Shown here piece by piece: positions 1 to 13,430 of a stretch of 64,000 nucleotides of DNA. Where the stretch lies: NCBI RefSeq assembly GCF_949628265.1, contig NC_088790.1:16062545-16126544 (forward strand), in the 5' to 3' direction. The position numbers were made by a program, and so were the translations under genes. The notes under the pieces are model-generated. The model saw only the letters and a list, made by a program, of their open reading frames with translations. It was not told the DNA's origin and did no database searches. The stretch is from Cloeon dipterum (lineage: Eukaryota > Arthropoda > Insecta > Ephemeroptera > Baetidae). The first letter of the stretch is position 1. Each line of letters begins with the position of its first letter.

Positions 1-1436
1 GCACGGCGCACGCTCAAGGGCAATTCTTGAGTTTTTTCTTCTTCCAAATTAGGTTTCATTTTCTTAACATGATTCCTTCGAAACAGAAATTCGACAAGTT
101 GAATTTATAACATCACGATCGTGAATTTAATGAAATTACTAATTAAAAATATGGAAAAATAAACGGCTTGAGGCTTGACATACACCAAGGAAACTGCATT
201 GAATTTCAACTAAATATTAAAAAATATATATATATATATATTCTAAAAAGGATTTTAAGGCTTAAAGCTGTCAATTGATTTTCAACTGTATTAATTAATC
301 TCTTCAATTCCACGCTCTTGACACTTCCTAGGGAATACGAATCCATCCATTCGAATACAAATGCAGTCAAGAATAGATCGAAGCAAGGTCACCTTTTCAT
401 CATTGCACAGCGTCGGTGACGCAAATTAAAATAGAGCCTTGATAAGGCGCGCCATTACGACATCCTCTCGTGATTTTGAACATTTCCCACCCGCGAGGTT
501 TATCAAAAGCGGCGGTCAAGTGAAATTGGATTTATGTGACGAGAGGCAGTAAAACACGATTTCCGAGAAAGTCCCAGTACGACGGGCCGCGGCGCTCGAT
601 ATATAAAAGCCATGTGGAACACACGGAACGCCGTGCAGCGCGCTTGAATAATTTACGTCGTGAGGCGGCCGAATAAAAAGATGATCAAAAAGCAGCTCTT
701 TTCCCCTGCCAGCCGGCTTCTTAACGAGAAGCAAATATTAATGAACCCCGCATAGCGCGCAGACAGTGCCCCTTTGCAGGCACTCCACCGCACTTTCTTT
801 TCCACTAAACTTCACGAATTGGTCCCTGAACGTGCTGCTCAAATTGCATATTTACCACGCCCGTTCGATACTCGATTTTTATTCTAGCCTGTCCCAGTGA
901 AAAATTTATTTGTGCCACCCGGGGGATTTCTCTGTTATAATTGAGTTTAAACTGTTTCGTAAATAAATCATTGATTGTACTTCTGAAGATCATAAACGTC
1001 ACTTTTATAAGTAAGATTAATTATTAAAATCCCAACTGACGCATATATTGTGTACTAGATATTTAACAGCCCTAACCAAATAAATGAAGTAGTTGCATTA
1101 GAGATAGATAAAATTTAAATTGTGTGTACAATTGTCTAATATTTTTCCAGAATTTGGAAATTTAACAAAATTTCAACTGCTTAAATTTAAAAGGGTTTTT
1201 AATATATTTTTATGTGAGCATCTCTACGTTTTAAAGCTCTGAATCCTCTGAATAAACAACAAAAACTGACTGAATTAGAATCACGTTTTGACTAGCGGCT
1301 AACAATAGAAAAGCTATTTTTTAGTAAATAATTTAATTAGGAGGCTATATCGAGCCGAACAAATCTGATAAGCTGGTTTGTTGGAATCGAGGGAAAGCGG
1401 CGAGGAGTTTGAGTGGCGAGTGAGCAAGAGAGACTG

Positions 1437-1461
1437 AGCGAGAGAGAGAGAGAGAGAGAGA

Positions 1462-1552
<91 letters not shown>
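1437..1552. repeat. Compound (GA)n-(CA)n microsatellite
   Basis: An uninterrupted GA run of about 26 bases switches directly into about 45 CA units that end at 1552. Long open frames here (poly Val-Cys, Ser-Leu, Arg-Glu, Thr-His) are products of the dinucleotide repeat and not genes. Confidence 0.98.
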
Positions 1553-1554
<2 letters not shown>

Positions 1555-2049
1555 CGCGCGGGGTCAATCGATACGTAGGGAGGTGGAGAGGTGCTGCTTG
1601 CTGCTTGGCGCCGCGCAAAAAAGACCAACAGGCCTTTTTCTAACTAGCTCTCCGCCGCGCGTCCTCCACACTGCACAAAACGGCAAACCTCCCGCGGCGG
1701 CTTTCCCATTTCGCTTCCCTGCCTTCGCACACAGAGACAATGCGCAACAATTAGCGTCGTGACTCTTTTTGTGTGTCACATTCTCGTCAGTTGGTACGTT
1801 TGCCAAGGCCGCCCGCGCGCGCTGATGACCTGCAACCTTCGAATTCTGCTGGTTCCGTCTGGTCTGATCGACCTGCTTTTTGCGAAAACTTCCTTTAATA
1901 TTCAAAGAGACACTTCTCGGAAATTGATTTTAAGAAAAAAAGGGTTCAAAGTTGACATGCACAGCAAAATTCTTGAAAGTAATAGAAACCTTTACCTTAA
2001 ACAGCCTTATAAATTGGGAACGAGCTAGGTTGCCGTTCAAATTTTTGAA

Positions 2050-2200
2050 AAATCGGTCTCAGCGCTTAACAACCCGCGAGCACAGTCTCCTCATTGAAAA
2101 TCATGATTTATTTCGCGAGAAGGGAAATCAACCTCATAATTCGTACCGTTGGATAGAGGAGTCGAAATCAAATGAAAACCCGTGCAATTTTTCGATAAAT
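2050..2200 (+). repeat. Dispersed ACCGTTGGAT repeat, copy 1
   Basis: Contains ACCGTTGGAT at 2145-2154, preceded by a segment reading TTGAAAATCATGATTTATTT and by CATAATTCG just before the core. The same order of blocks recurs at about 6590-6770 (minus), 30391-30490 (minus), 48800-48955 and 53340-53465 in this window. The element boundaries are not defined and no coding capacity is visible. Confidence 0.6.
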
Positions 2201-2261
2201 TTAGTTCATTCTAAAATTTAACTATTAATTGATCCTAATTTGACTTTTAATATTTTTTTAG

Positions 2262-2671
2262 AACCTCTGCTCAGCACTTTCCCGTGGGCAAGGAGCTCAC
2301 CGGGTCCCAGGTTCCAATTACACCGCTGAGTGGATAACATGGGGCCCGAGTGGCCGCAGAGGAGCTTTGGCCCAATATGACCATCTTTTCGCCTCCCCGC
2401 ACCGAGGTCTTTTATTGAAACGCCAGACATTTTTTGTCCCTTAAGCCGCTTGATAGGTGCAAAAACCAGCAAGTGGCGCGTCGGCACCGGTGCGCCTCCC
2501 GTTGAGCTATTTGAGTAATTCGAGTCATTAAACTTTCCACCTTTTGCCATCTCTGAAATTGGGCAGCCAGTATTAGATCCTTGAAATTCTTAAATATCTC
2601 GCATAACTCCCATTGCTTTGACACTCCTGATTGTGAGAATGCCTTAACAATGTGAGTCAAAGGGCTGATTA
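2262..2671 (-). mobile_element. SINE with tRNA-like head (copy 1)
   Basis: Read on the minus strand, the element starts with an AATCAGCCC-like 5' end and a tRNA A-box-like stretch including CATTGTTAAGGCATTCTC. It continues through a GTCAAAGCAATGGGAG block and a body containing CGCCACTTGCTGG, then CATGTTATCCA. The same head and body occur on the plus strand at 13031-13430; the body alone recurs at 26493-26744 behind a different head. A weak B-box-like segment (TTTCAAGGATC) lies about 80 bases into the head. This copy is diverged and lies in the slo intron. SINE status is inferred from repeated structure and the Pol III-like head. No target-site duplication could be confirmed by eye. Confidence 0.75.
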
Positions 2672-5600
2672 TTGCACAATGTTGAGATTGTATTCTAACC
2701 AAAATTTGATCAACTGTTAATTTTAGTCAACAATTCAAATTAATTTCAATTTGTTGACCTTTCTCGAAAGATTGGTTTAATTAAAAAAGGAAATCGTTAA
2801 AACTGATCAAATTTTGCGTTTCATGTCACCCCCCGTTTTCTTTACTGTTAAAAAAATAATCACTAATTAAATGCACAAATAGCAGTCTTTTTAGTCGCAT
2901 AAACTCAATCTTTTTTTAGTGGTGTTCCCCAAAGAACGCGAGACACTAGAATGCCAGCAAATACCAATAGCAGGTCTGAGAAGACGACGAAAGCAAACAA
3001 TCCTCTCTTGCCCAGTACACGCACCCCACCACTTGACAAAGTCAGCAAATCCACGGCTAATTAAGTTTCCTTGTTGGCCATATAGCATTCGGGCACGATT
3101 AGATCTGAAAGGGCATCTCGTTCCGACTCACTTCCTGCCAGATAAGAATCGCGGCCAAAACACACGCGATTCTACTACACCCGCTGGGACTTTTAAGGGA
3201 GAAAGGAAGTAATTAATGAACTGCCACATTAACAGCTCTGCACCATGCTAATGTTTTAGAAATTTCAATTTGCTCATGATTTTCACTGGCATGATACAAC
3301 AATTTTCAGCAATTTTGATGAGCTAAATATTGAAAATTAGAGTGCCGTTGGAATTTTTAGAATCGGTATCCTTGTCAAGCGCTGGTTAATTCATTGTGAC
3401 GTCATCAGCGTTTAGTCCGCTGATGTTCAGGACACGGCATATCTGTTGCCGTGAATAATGTTCGTTATTCTGATTGTTTGATACAAGAGCATTCAATGAG
3501 CAACAATGGAACATGTTGGATGTTTAAAAGTATACATAATAGTCTGCAAATTTATTTAAAAGTTGACGCATCCTTCATCCGTTTCTTTCCCACTCTGAGC
3601 AGTGATGACGTGACAATGTAATGGCCAGTCGCTTTGTTCAGCGCTTGACGGCTGAAGTTGGAGGCCAATTACAAAAATTCCAAAGCCTTTCTGATTTTCT
3701 AAATTCTTAGTTCCCACATAAAATACAAGCATGCTCTTTAAAGGCAAATTACATACGGAGCCAAAATAGTCACTGCATGTGCATTGAATACTTTTTATAA
3801 CAAAAAAATGTTTGTAAATCCAATGCAGTAAAGATATTTTTTATTATATTTAGTATAAAACAGGAAATACTCTGAATCCTCTATGAAATTGTATAATCAA
3901 GTGGATTTTGATGCAACGCCGGACAGAAAATTGCAATCTGAGGAACTTTGTGACCTACTTCTCTGCCGGCCAGGAAAAGGGTTAGGGGCTGGTGCCACAA
4001 GTTGCGAGGGGGAGAAGACAGACAATGGCTCATGTTCCGGCCAATTAAAGCGCACCTCTGCGGCGCTTGAGCATAGAAATTTTGCCAGGCACATCAGGCG
4101 CCAGCAATAAATTCAGCGTCAAATATAAATTCCAAAGTTCTGCCGGGGCTTTATTGGCTGTGCGCAGCGAGCAGAGCACAAAGTAAGTAAGTAGTTTTGG
4201 TGCCGCGGACCTACCTCATACAGGCAATGAATTTTGAAATATATACGCACGGCACTGCTCACCCTCGACCGGCCGGAGAGGAAGGGCGAAAGTCGTAAAT
4301 TTGGCCGGCTCTCGACAAATAACAGCGCCCAGCCAGGTAAACGACCCTTTCGATCCGACTTGGCACGGTTCCTTAAATCCTTGCTGAGAAATAGGATTTC
4401 ATCGGATTTTTCAAATTGAAACCTAAATGAGTATGAGATTTATAATATTATCATGTGTTGGATCTGTTTCGAACCAGCTAATACAATATTATTAACTTTT
4501 TCAGTATTCTGACAAAAAATCTCTTTGTGAATAAAAATCCAATATTTCAGCAAAGCAACTAATCAATTTTTCCTCTATTTAACCAATGCCAGGTGATTCT
4601 TCGAGATTCGATATGGTCTGCAATTTTTTTTATCTCTATATATTTGAGCCGTTTGAGCACCGTCCTGATTTCCGGTATATTGTTAGGGTGTGCGTGGTTA
4701 TAAAGGTGTCGAAATAACAAAGTTTGCCGGAAACATTAAATGCAGTTTTTTTTTAAAAAAGTCTGTAAAAACCGGCCACTTGGCGTTCACAAAAAATGAC
4801 AATATCACGAGTTCTAATGATTCTAAAACATTGAACATTGCGCTAAACATTTTTCTTTAGAATATTTAAAATTTGAGTTCGTAATTGTTTAATTTTTTTA
4901 ATACTTGGAATCCGGTTTGTTTCTAAGTATGTTAAAACATGCGAAAAATTTTTCACCATCGTGCTGATCGTCGTTTGTGAGATGCAGAGGTTAAAAATTT
5001 TCGCTGTGAATCGCATCTGTGTTTTTTCCTGGGCAACAGCTCATCATTTTCGGCGAATTAACGTTTCAGCGTGGTTGAGAGGTGCGAAGCGGTTCTATGA
5101 ATTATTCCTCAGGTTTCCGCGTGCATTTCCATCAGCCGGGCTGTTTTCTGCGAAATTGCGGCACAAATAAGCGGCGTGCATTACACTTGCGGTGGCGGTG
5201 GCGGCGGCGGCGAATCCATTTTTAATTAGGCCGTCTCTATGGTTACCTGGGCCGAAAGTTGGACTGCAAATATTTATGCAATATTCACGCGCGCCACGCT
5301 CGTTTGTACGCCCCTTTATTGCACATGGTGCGCGTAATTTGGCCCTGCGAGCGCCATTTCGTTCCGCCCACCCCCTCCCCTGCCACCTTTTCTGCAAATT
5401 AACAAATCAACGCAGGACAGCGGACGGACGGACTAATGCAATTGGGCACGCGCGCGTGAACAGAATGTCCAAATAAAGAGTTTTCGGTCGGCCGCCCACG
5501 TAGAGTCGCAAACCTGTGTGACCCAGATGCAATTAAAACTCGCACCTCCCCGCATGAATTACTAATAGATCTAATTAAAGTTTCAAAGAAAGGATAGAAT

Positions 5601-6589
5601 TTTGTGCTTCTGATTTTTTGTAAGGGGTTGATGTGTTTCGCAAGCAGGGTTTCACAAGATTTCATCTTTCGCTTTCGTGTAAGTTTTTTTGTTACTGTAC
5701 TCAAATAGCAATAGGTGCAGTCAATCGTTTTCAACAGCCATTATTAATCCATTATGAATCTAACATTGGTTTGGATTTCGTCAGGATTACAAAGCCTAGA
5801 GAGCCGAAACAGCTGTTGTCCACTACTTTTAACTGTAACGTTCAAGAAAATTTATCTCTTTTATAATTCATCCAGGTTCCCCCATAGATCGGATTCATTG
5901 TGATAATTTTCTCGAATAATAAAAAAATTGCATTTTCAAACTCTCTTGAAATTGTAATAGGTGATAGACAACAGTAGTCTGATTTATATTTACATCCACA
6001 ATTTCCTCTTATTTATTATTTGTTAGTTTTTTGTCAAAACATCTCTGTTTGGTTAATTTTCTTTTTCTTCAAAATTTCCTCATTCTCTCATCCATATTAT
6101 CTTGTTGAAACGCGTCTGGTTAAAAATTGAAAAATAAAAAATGTTGAGATAAAAAAGGAATTTTCAAAGAAAAAGGGTAACGTAATATAGAGGAACAGAT
6201 TTACCCCCTTTTGCCTTCAAGCAGAGTGCAGAGAGTTAATTTAAAAAGATTTTTTTCAAGTTGGACAAGAAACGAACTCGAAGTTCGAACTTATGAAGCC
6301 TCGGGGCCAAATCCACCGAGTGTGTGTGCAGTGCTCACGCGTGTGTTGCATGAAAATTAGAAAGGAAAGCCGAGTTTGTGGGCGATGCCTCTCAAGTCGT
6401 TTGTTTGTTTCGATCCACGGGTGGCGGAATAAGAGATTCACCGCATAAATAAACAATCTCCCGAAGCGCTTTGTTTGAAAACTCGATTCGAGGGTTCTGT
6501 TGATGGAAATTTCAATTGATATTCCTCTGCCCCGACGAAGAGTTGTTTTGCTTTGAAATCTTTCTCCATATGGATAACGTTAAGGTCTA

Positions 6590-6770
6590 AAATGAGTGAA
6601 ATTCAATTCCTCTCGTTGCGATTTATCTAACGGTATAATTACACCCGGTACACGAATTATCAGAAATTTATTTCTCGTGAAATATATCATGATTTTCAAT
6701 AGGAGGTCGCAAAAGAGTAATCGCATTTTATAGCATGCAATCTTTGTGGCCGATTTTCTCAGAAGCTGAA
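6590..6770 (-). repeat. Dispersed ACCGTTGGAT repeat, copy 2
   Basis: On the minus strand it carries ATTGAAAATCATGATATATT, then CGTGTACC, then ACCGTTAGAT (6625-6634) and GAGAGGAATTGAA, in the same order as the copy near 2050-2200. It is diverged and noncoding. Confidence 0.55.
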
Positions 6771-9613
6771 ACGGCAAACTGGGAAACTTTTAACAATGTT
6801 TAAGGCAATTATACCAATTTTAAAGAAGTGATTTTTAAACAATTGAAGCACTCATCAACCTTAACTTTAATTCGATCCTATATGAAGTACCAACTTTAAT
6901 TTTGATTTGTCTCATTTGGGTTTAGATTAAAAAAAAATTCAGCCGTTTTAATTAAAATTTAATTGAAGGGATAGCCTGTTTGACCCTATGTGGAAGGCAG
7001 GGCAAACGAGGTTACCAGCAGGGTGCTCATTGTTAGCAATAAGGTTACGATGAGTTGCCGGAGCAGCTTTTTAATTTCAGGCGCGTATAGCAAGACAAAA
7101 AAGCAGGTCGGTGGTGCAATCAATTTCAATTTGCAGGCTGCAGCGGTCAGTCGGATGAAGAGCCCCGTAAACGCGCGTGCTGGGGGTCACCTCCTCCCCA
7201 CCCCCTCATTGATCCGATCCCTTTGACGCACAACTGCTTTTTTCCCTCACTCTCAAAACGAGCGTGTGTGTGCATATGAATGTGCGCGCCAAATGCCGCG
7301 CTGATCGATTTCGTGCAGCTATTTTTTTCATTTTATCAGAACAATTTTCTGCAACACCTGCACAGAATTCTCACCCGTAAATGTGTTTCAAAGTGTTTCA
7401 AAAACATCATTGGAAAGTCATCATTTATCAACTTTCAAGGTATTTTCGTATTACTCTTAAAATTAATCAAATTTCGAAAGATAATTCGCATCCGAAAGAA
7501 AACAGGATGACCCATTTTTTATCCTGTATTATTTATAAATTCTATGTGACACACAGCTGCTAAAAAAATAAGTAAAAACAGACTTTGGGATTTCATTCTT
7601 CATAAATTATTGAATATATAATTGAGAAGGAAAAATTGCAATGAAGTTAGATAAAATTAATTATAACATAGATTTTCAGTAAAATTAAAACTACAATCTG
7701 TTAGAAAATGACAAAATTACTTGATCAATCAACAATTTACAACAAAATAAATGGAAATGACCAGAGGCAGAGGTCAGAATTTCGTAACCCCGCCTTTTAA
7801 AAATTCTACCAGTGGCTCCTTTTTTTTATAAATATACATGCATATTAACCGAAATTGAAATTTGATGCTGGTGAAATGGGCCTGTGAGAGAAGCGGCGCA
7901 CCGTCTCGCGAATCGATATTTTTATCGCAGAGACACACGATATTGCTTTTACGGCATTTTTGCAGCTTGGCTGAAAGAACCTCGACGTGGCCGGCGATAA
8001 AAACGCATTGTGCTCTTGAAAATAAATTACTCCCACACCTAAGGAAAGGCTATATTGCAGCTGGAGAGTCTGCCTGAAAAGCGCGGCCTCGGGATACGTC
8101 TTCATTTGAGAAACACGCGAGAATAATGTCCGCTCTGGACGGCACCTCGGAGAGTGAACTCCAGCCAATGGAAAAATTAGAACGTGATCTGCTTCCAGAG
8201 CTCACCAGAGTTCCACTTTTTCTCAGCGTTCGGTAGCGTGCCAGAAAAATTGTTTGTCGTGGATGAGCCATAAATATTAGACAAAAAAAGCGGCTCTCAG
8301 CTTTGACAAAAAGGCCTGATCGATTCGACGAGCTGTAAACCTTAGCGATGGTGCTCTGGGAACGCGTTGTTTTCAGCAAAAACAATTTCCAGCTGCAGGT
8401 TGAGGGTGAGAGACATATAAATTCGGTTGGCTGATGTTCGGCCGGCTGGCAGGCACATAATTAATTGCACAAAAAGAAAGCTGGCAGTTTAATTGCTCCG
8501 CCGAGTACAGCACGAGGGAGAGCGCCGGCCGTTTTATTTTATTTTGGGCCACGAGCCAAAGTATTCGGAAGGAGTGTAAAATAATTCTCGCTCGCGACGC
8601 TCCGTCCGAGTGTCCAACCGCGCTTTTCTGCGCGCACACTCACGCAACTCGCAACGTGCGAATAGGCACAGCACTGCATTTCGGGTCTGGATTTCGTCTG
8701 TTGGAAAATGATTGCACTCGACACTCTCGAGCAGTGCTCTCGTTTAATCACTCTGTTTCGAGTGGCACTAGCAATAAGCAGACCGTGCCGACAGTCGGGC
8801 AATGATAACAACTGCGAACAGACAACAATTAAGCCAGCACTCAGCCAGACTTCAACAAGGAAAATCGTTTTGAAGGATGAGTCCACACGAGACATGCATC
8901 GCGCATGAAGATTTATGCTTCAAAGTTTTTGTAACCTCTTTTCAAGCAGTGCAAACAACGCTAAACGTGATTTTTGTGTGGTATGCATGGATGGAGATAG
9001 TTCCGATCAAGATTTATCTCGTGGTGGATGCAAATAAAAAAGAATTCTTGCCTGCAAAATAAATCTGAGTATGAATCCATTTTTTCCTTTGTAGAAACAT
9101 TCAAGAAAAAAAAATACAATTTAATACTCTACTTGTTTGTCTTTCACAAAAAGCTCATATAAATTTTTATTGCGATCATTCGTAACCCAAATTCCCTTAA
9201 TCAAAAGAAACGGCGAGCTATTTATATCCCGAAAATATCACTGACAGCTCCATTTGAGAGGAAAAAACGACAAGCCAATTTCCTTCCGTCAGAGATTCGC
9301 GAAATCCAAGCAATCCAATAGCCGAGGCTCACTGGTGCGAACACTAATTTCGGATTGATTGCCAGCCGACGGCGCTGCTCGGTAAACAATCTCGCTCATT
9401 CCGCCCAGCATGGACACATAAAATAAAACGGCCGGCGCCGCATTCCATCCGTCCAGCTGCAGCAATAAGCGTCCATCATTTGTGCAGCCGCGACCGCGGG
9501 GCGATGATAAAGATGATCCACGTCAATAAACTTCGCGGTTTGCTTTGACGTGTCGACAAATGGCGCAACTGCGTAAAAAACAGATCCGCTGGAAATAATA
9601 CCGTAATCCTGCA

Positions 9614-9637
9614 GGCGCCATTTTGTAAAATGGCGCC
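9614..9637. repeat. 24-base inverted repeat of GGCGCCATTTT
   Basis: GGCGCCATTTT (9614-9624) and its exact reverse complement AAAATGGCGCC (9627-9637) are separated by two bases. Each arm holds a GGCGCC palindrome. It may be a dimeric protein-binding site or a cruciform-prone sequence; the function is unknown. Confidence 0.8.
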
Positions 9638-10782
9638 AATTGACACGCTGCAGTGGAAAAAAGGGGCTTTAATTTGATTGCCGGCAATCCGTGCGGTCAC
9701 GGCTGCTATGGGTGCTAATGGGCTTGACGAATTACAGCGGCGGACAGCAGGTTGTTCTGATCTGCTCTGCGCCAAATGAACCGATGGAGGAGCAGGACGT
9801 TACTGCTTTTTGCTTGTCGTCGACTCGTCTGTCGATAAAGCAGCATTCTGAACATGCCCAGTAAATTGAAGTGGTTCAGTTTGAATTTGATTTTGGATCA
9901 GGATCATTTTGTGAAAAGAGGATATTTCAGGTCATCCGCTCATTTTGTGGGAAATTATGACAGTTATTGCTTCAAAATTTATGGTGTACTTAATTTTATA
10001 ATAATTTCCCAGATATTTCGGATTGATCTGACATTCCTGATCTAAAAATTCAGAGTTGGTTCCTCATGTTTCTTACGGTTTATAGTCCAAAAAAATTGAT
10101 TTTTACGCCGCCGATGAGTATAAAATTGGACGCCGGGCTGACGGCACGAGCAGAGAAACGGCCTTGATTAAACTCACGCCCTGCTGCGGCCTGTTTGTTT
10201 TTGCAAGTGAGCGGGCTTTTACGACCGATAAAAAATAGAGCGTGTTGGAATAAATTCTCGTTTTACACTCGAATCCGTGCGCGGCGTTGACGCAGCAATG
10301 ACCTCTCTTCTGGAAAAACGTCAAATTAATCGTGCGAAATAAAAATTCGGAAAATGTTTCCTTTGGGGAATTTATTTTATTTTAATTTTATCTTTTAGTA
10401 ATTTAAATAACTGTTTTTGCTTATCATAAGAAAATTTATCATTTGAAACAGTTCAGACAGACCAATAAAAATGTTAATAAACATGATAATTGCCAAATAA
10501 TAGTTCCCGTTATTTTTGGTCTGACGCCTCCGTTCAAAATATAATTTCCTGAAAAGCGGTCGGATTTGAATAAACTGTTTATTTTTCTCAGCGAGATGAA
10601 TTGAATTATTATTATTAACAGTTGCGCTCTCCTTATAAACAAATTACATAATGAGCACATTTTTTCTCTAACTTAAATTAGATTTGTTTGTAACGAAAAA
10701 TTAGCCATTTTTTCTTCTTGTGGTCTACGTTCAGCTTAGACTGGCCAACCCATGTAGCTCGATCGTTGATAAGGTTGTGGGT

Positions 10783-10835
10783 GTCACGTGACCTCGGGCT
10801 CAATTACCGTCTCGGCCCTAATGGGCCATCACGTG
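10783..10835. promoter_or_regulatory. Pair of CACGTG E-boxes in slo intron
   Basis: A perfect 10-base palindrome GTCACGTGAC sits at 10783-10792 and a second CACGTG at 10830-10835. CACGTG is the canonical site of USF, MITF/TFE and Myc-Max type bHLH-zip factors. That it acts as an intronic enhancer of slo is inference. Confidence 0.45.
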
Positions 10836-13030
10836 TCAAAAATGTAAGCAACTTGGGTCTGCCCGCTCTTATTTATTTGGCGCGCTGCTTCACAGCCCCA
10901 AAGTGTTTGAGGCCCTCTTGAGAATAGAAAGAGTTATTTGCGTCTGATGGGTGTGTGTGAGTGTGCAGAAACAAGAAAAGTACCTTTGTGCGCTCACTCG
11001 CCGCCGCTGCCGCTGCCGCCACCAAAGACAAATGCGGGCAAAGAAAGAAAGCGCGCCTTGTTGGACGCAAATAGGCAACCGGCGCGGCGTGCTCGACCCG
11101 CCGGTTGCATAATTGCCGGCCGGGCAGGGGCTATCGATTTTCTCGAGCGCTACTCTTTGTCTGCGCCTGCTGTGCCACCGCGTCATTTCGAAAAGCGGGA
11201 AAAGAAAAGGGGAGCGCACGACTCTCGAGGGTCCTCCGCAGGTCTTTGCTTGCAACCCGCTTTTAAAGCCTGCACTGAGTAAGAAGAAAGAGAACTGACC
11301 GACATCCAACTTTTTTTAAGTGGACGCCTGGCAGTTAAGTGACGAGACTGGCTTAAGTCTGAAAAAGTATCGTAAATTCATTCAGCTAGCTTGGGTGAGA
11401 AATTCACTTCTTAGAGTCGTTACTATCGAGGTTGCCGCTGGTTCCAGGCCATTAGATTTGAATTCCATTCCAAACCTCGTGATCCTGGTGGCAAACCGTA
11501 TTGCTAACTCACATAATGTTTTTTTAAAAAATTAGGATTTTGTCAGGTTTACTGTTACTTTAAGAATCGCGATTTTGGAATTTTTAAAAAAAATATTTTT
11601 CAAGTTTTTAAATTATTTACTAATTGATTGTTGAGTTTGTCCTTGTTCTTTCCATTGGCTTTTGGACTTTTACTTGCATTTCTTACATTTTTGCTTCAGG
11701 GTGTGCTTTTTCATAACTCTGCAATTTCACTTAATTTCATTCAATTTTTTGTTTGTGAATAATTTTCAACGATTGATGAATTAGCACCGTCTTCAATGTT
11801 GATTCTTTGCACTTCATTCTGACAGACAAATGAAGAATTCCTTAAGAAATGTTCTCTTTCCAAACATTTTGTAAATGAATTTTACAGTCCCTTCTGCAAA
11901 TAGCCATTCACGGTTGCCAATTTTTAAATTTTTTTGCTCATGAGGAGTGATCAATGTGATTTCGTTTAGCTGCAAAAAAAAACGCGTCGAAACGTCTGCA
12001 ACTGCGCAGCAGAAAATTACGCCACAAGTGTTTCGATCGCGACACCGCCAATTTCCAAGTAAAGTGACCTGCTCGCAAGGTTGATTACGCCACGTTACAT
12101 TGCCCAAGGCGGCGGCGAAACGCGATATGGTGCGCGTTGTGCTGATTAATGAAAGGTCTTAATTCTGTCATACAATGAGCGCGCGCGCGTATGATCATAA
12201 TAATAAGGCCGGCGGCCGAATAAAAATAAACAAATAAAGAGTGTGCGCGCGCGTGCCAATTAGCCAGCAGCCACCGAGAAAGGGAGAGAGCAGAGCGTAT
12301 GCTTCATGTACGCCGTGGCCAGGTTCATTAAACTCAATAACGAGAGACACGCTCGCACCGTCGCTAGTATAAACTCGAGAACGGCACCAATCAAATAACA
12401 AAATCTGCGCTCTAGCACATTCAGCACTCCCGGAGTGGTTCTGGTCAATGTTTGAAGACGTCGAGGAATTTGCCACACATCATTTTTAGACATTGTATGA
12501 TTCTTAAATACAGCTCGACTGGTCTAATTTCAAGCTCGAGGAGAAAAAAATAATCTCAGGTATAAACAGAGATGTTTCAATATATAACATATATTTTGAG
12601 AAAATTGCACTTTAAAAGGGAAGGCATTCTTCAAGCATTAAAAAACAAATGTAAAAAATAAAATAATTTAGAAAAAATCTGATCATAACCAGCGCAGGAA
12701 GAAACCGAAAAATTGAATTTTTCTGTTAATGCCAGAGCCCTAATTAATAAACAATAATACTTTTTTTGTGAAATTAATTGTTGTTCATCAAATCCATTTT
12801 TCCATAATTGCTTTAAAATTGCAAATAAATAAATAGTAATTATTCCAATTATTAAAAACCCTCATTACATTAACTAAGCAGCAGCAGCAGTACGATGGAG
12901 GACTTTAAAGATAATTTTCAGTGTGGCACACGCCTTTGGCGGACAATGAAATCAATTATTATTATTATTACATTAATTAACTACCCTTTCTGTAGTTTAA
13001 GTCGAAGAAATTAATGAAATATATAAACAT

Positions 13031-13430
13031 GAACCAGCCCGTTGGCTCGCATTGTTAAGGCATTCTCAGGAGCGTCAAAGCAATGGGAGGTATTTGAGCA
13101 GTTCGGAGATCTAAATACTGGCTACCCAAAAAGTGGTTTGTTTGGTGACTCGAAATGCTCAAATTGCTCAACAGGCTGGGAGGCGCACCGGCGCCGACTC
13201 GCTACTTGCTGGTTTGCACCTTTCCAGCATGCGTGATTTGGCTTCACGGGACGAATGTCTAGCGTTTCAATGCAGTCCTCGGTGAGGAGGCAAGTGACTC
13301 AGCCTTGAGTGGGCTGGGTCCCTGTGCGGCCTGGTCCGTTCGCGGTGTTATTGGGACCCGGGTTTCAGCATTCGTGCTAGTGCAGTGCGCGCCCTTCCCG
13401 TTCCTCGGACAGGGATAAAAAGAGCAAACA
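13031..13430 (+). mobile_element. SINE with tRNA-like head (copy 2)
   Basis: Begins GAACCAGCCCGTTGGCTCGC followed by ATTGTTAAGGCATTCTC, which resembles a Pol III A-box. A B-box-like AGTTCGGAGATC follows about 65 bases later. The body (CGCTACTTGCTGGTTTGCAC, then a stretch with ACGGGACGAATGTCTAG) and the 3' part (GTTATTGGGACCC, CAGCATTCGTGC) match the SINE in the F-box intron near base for base, whereas that copy has a 5S-derived head. It ends in a short A-rich tail near 13415-13430. It lies in the slo intron, antisense to slo. Confidence 0.82.

Larger units (their letters stand above)
2672..13030. other. slo intron segment, no gene seen
   Basis: AT-rich DNA with several GC-richer patches and no convincing exon. 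Notable items are a TGACGTCA palindrome at 3397-3404, a GGC-rich run near 5187-5215, a dispersed-repeat copy near 6590-6770, a 24-base inverted repeat at 9614-9637, two CACGTG boxes at 10785-10790 and 10830-10835, and CCG-rich DNA near 10995-11022. Short ORFs such as 11320-11535 match nothing I recognise. Confidence 0.7.

Noticed and set aside
1314..1643. Long open frames through the microsatellite (poly Cys-Val, Leu-Ser, Thr-His)
   Set aside because: They are produced by the dinucleotide repeat, which has no stop in any frame. The flanks show no coding signal.
4465..4485. tRNA B-box-like sequences (also near 23898 and 55845)
   Set aside because: Each lacks a matching A-box at the right distance or a cloverleaf, so no tRNA gene was called anywhere in the window.
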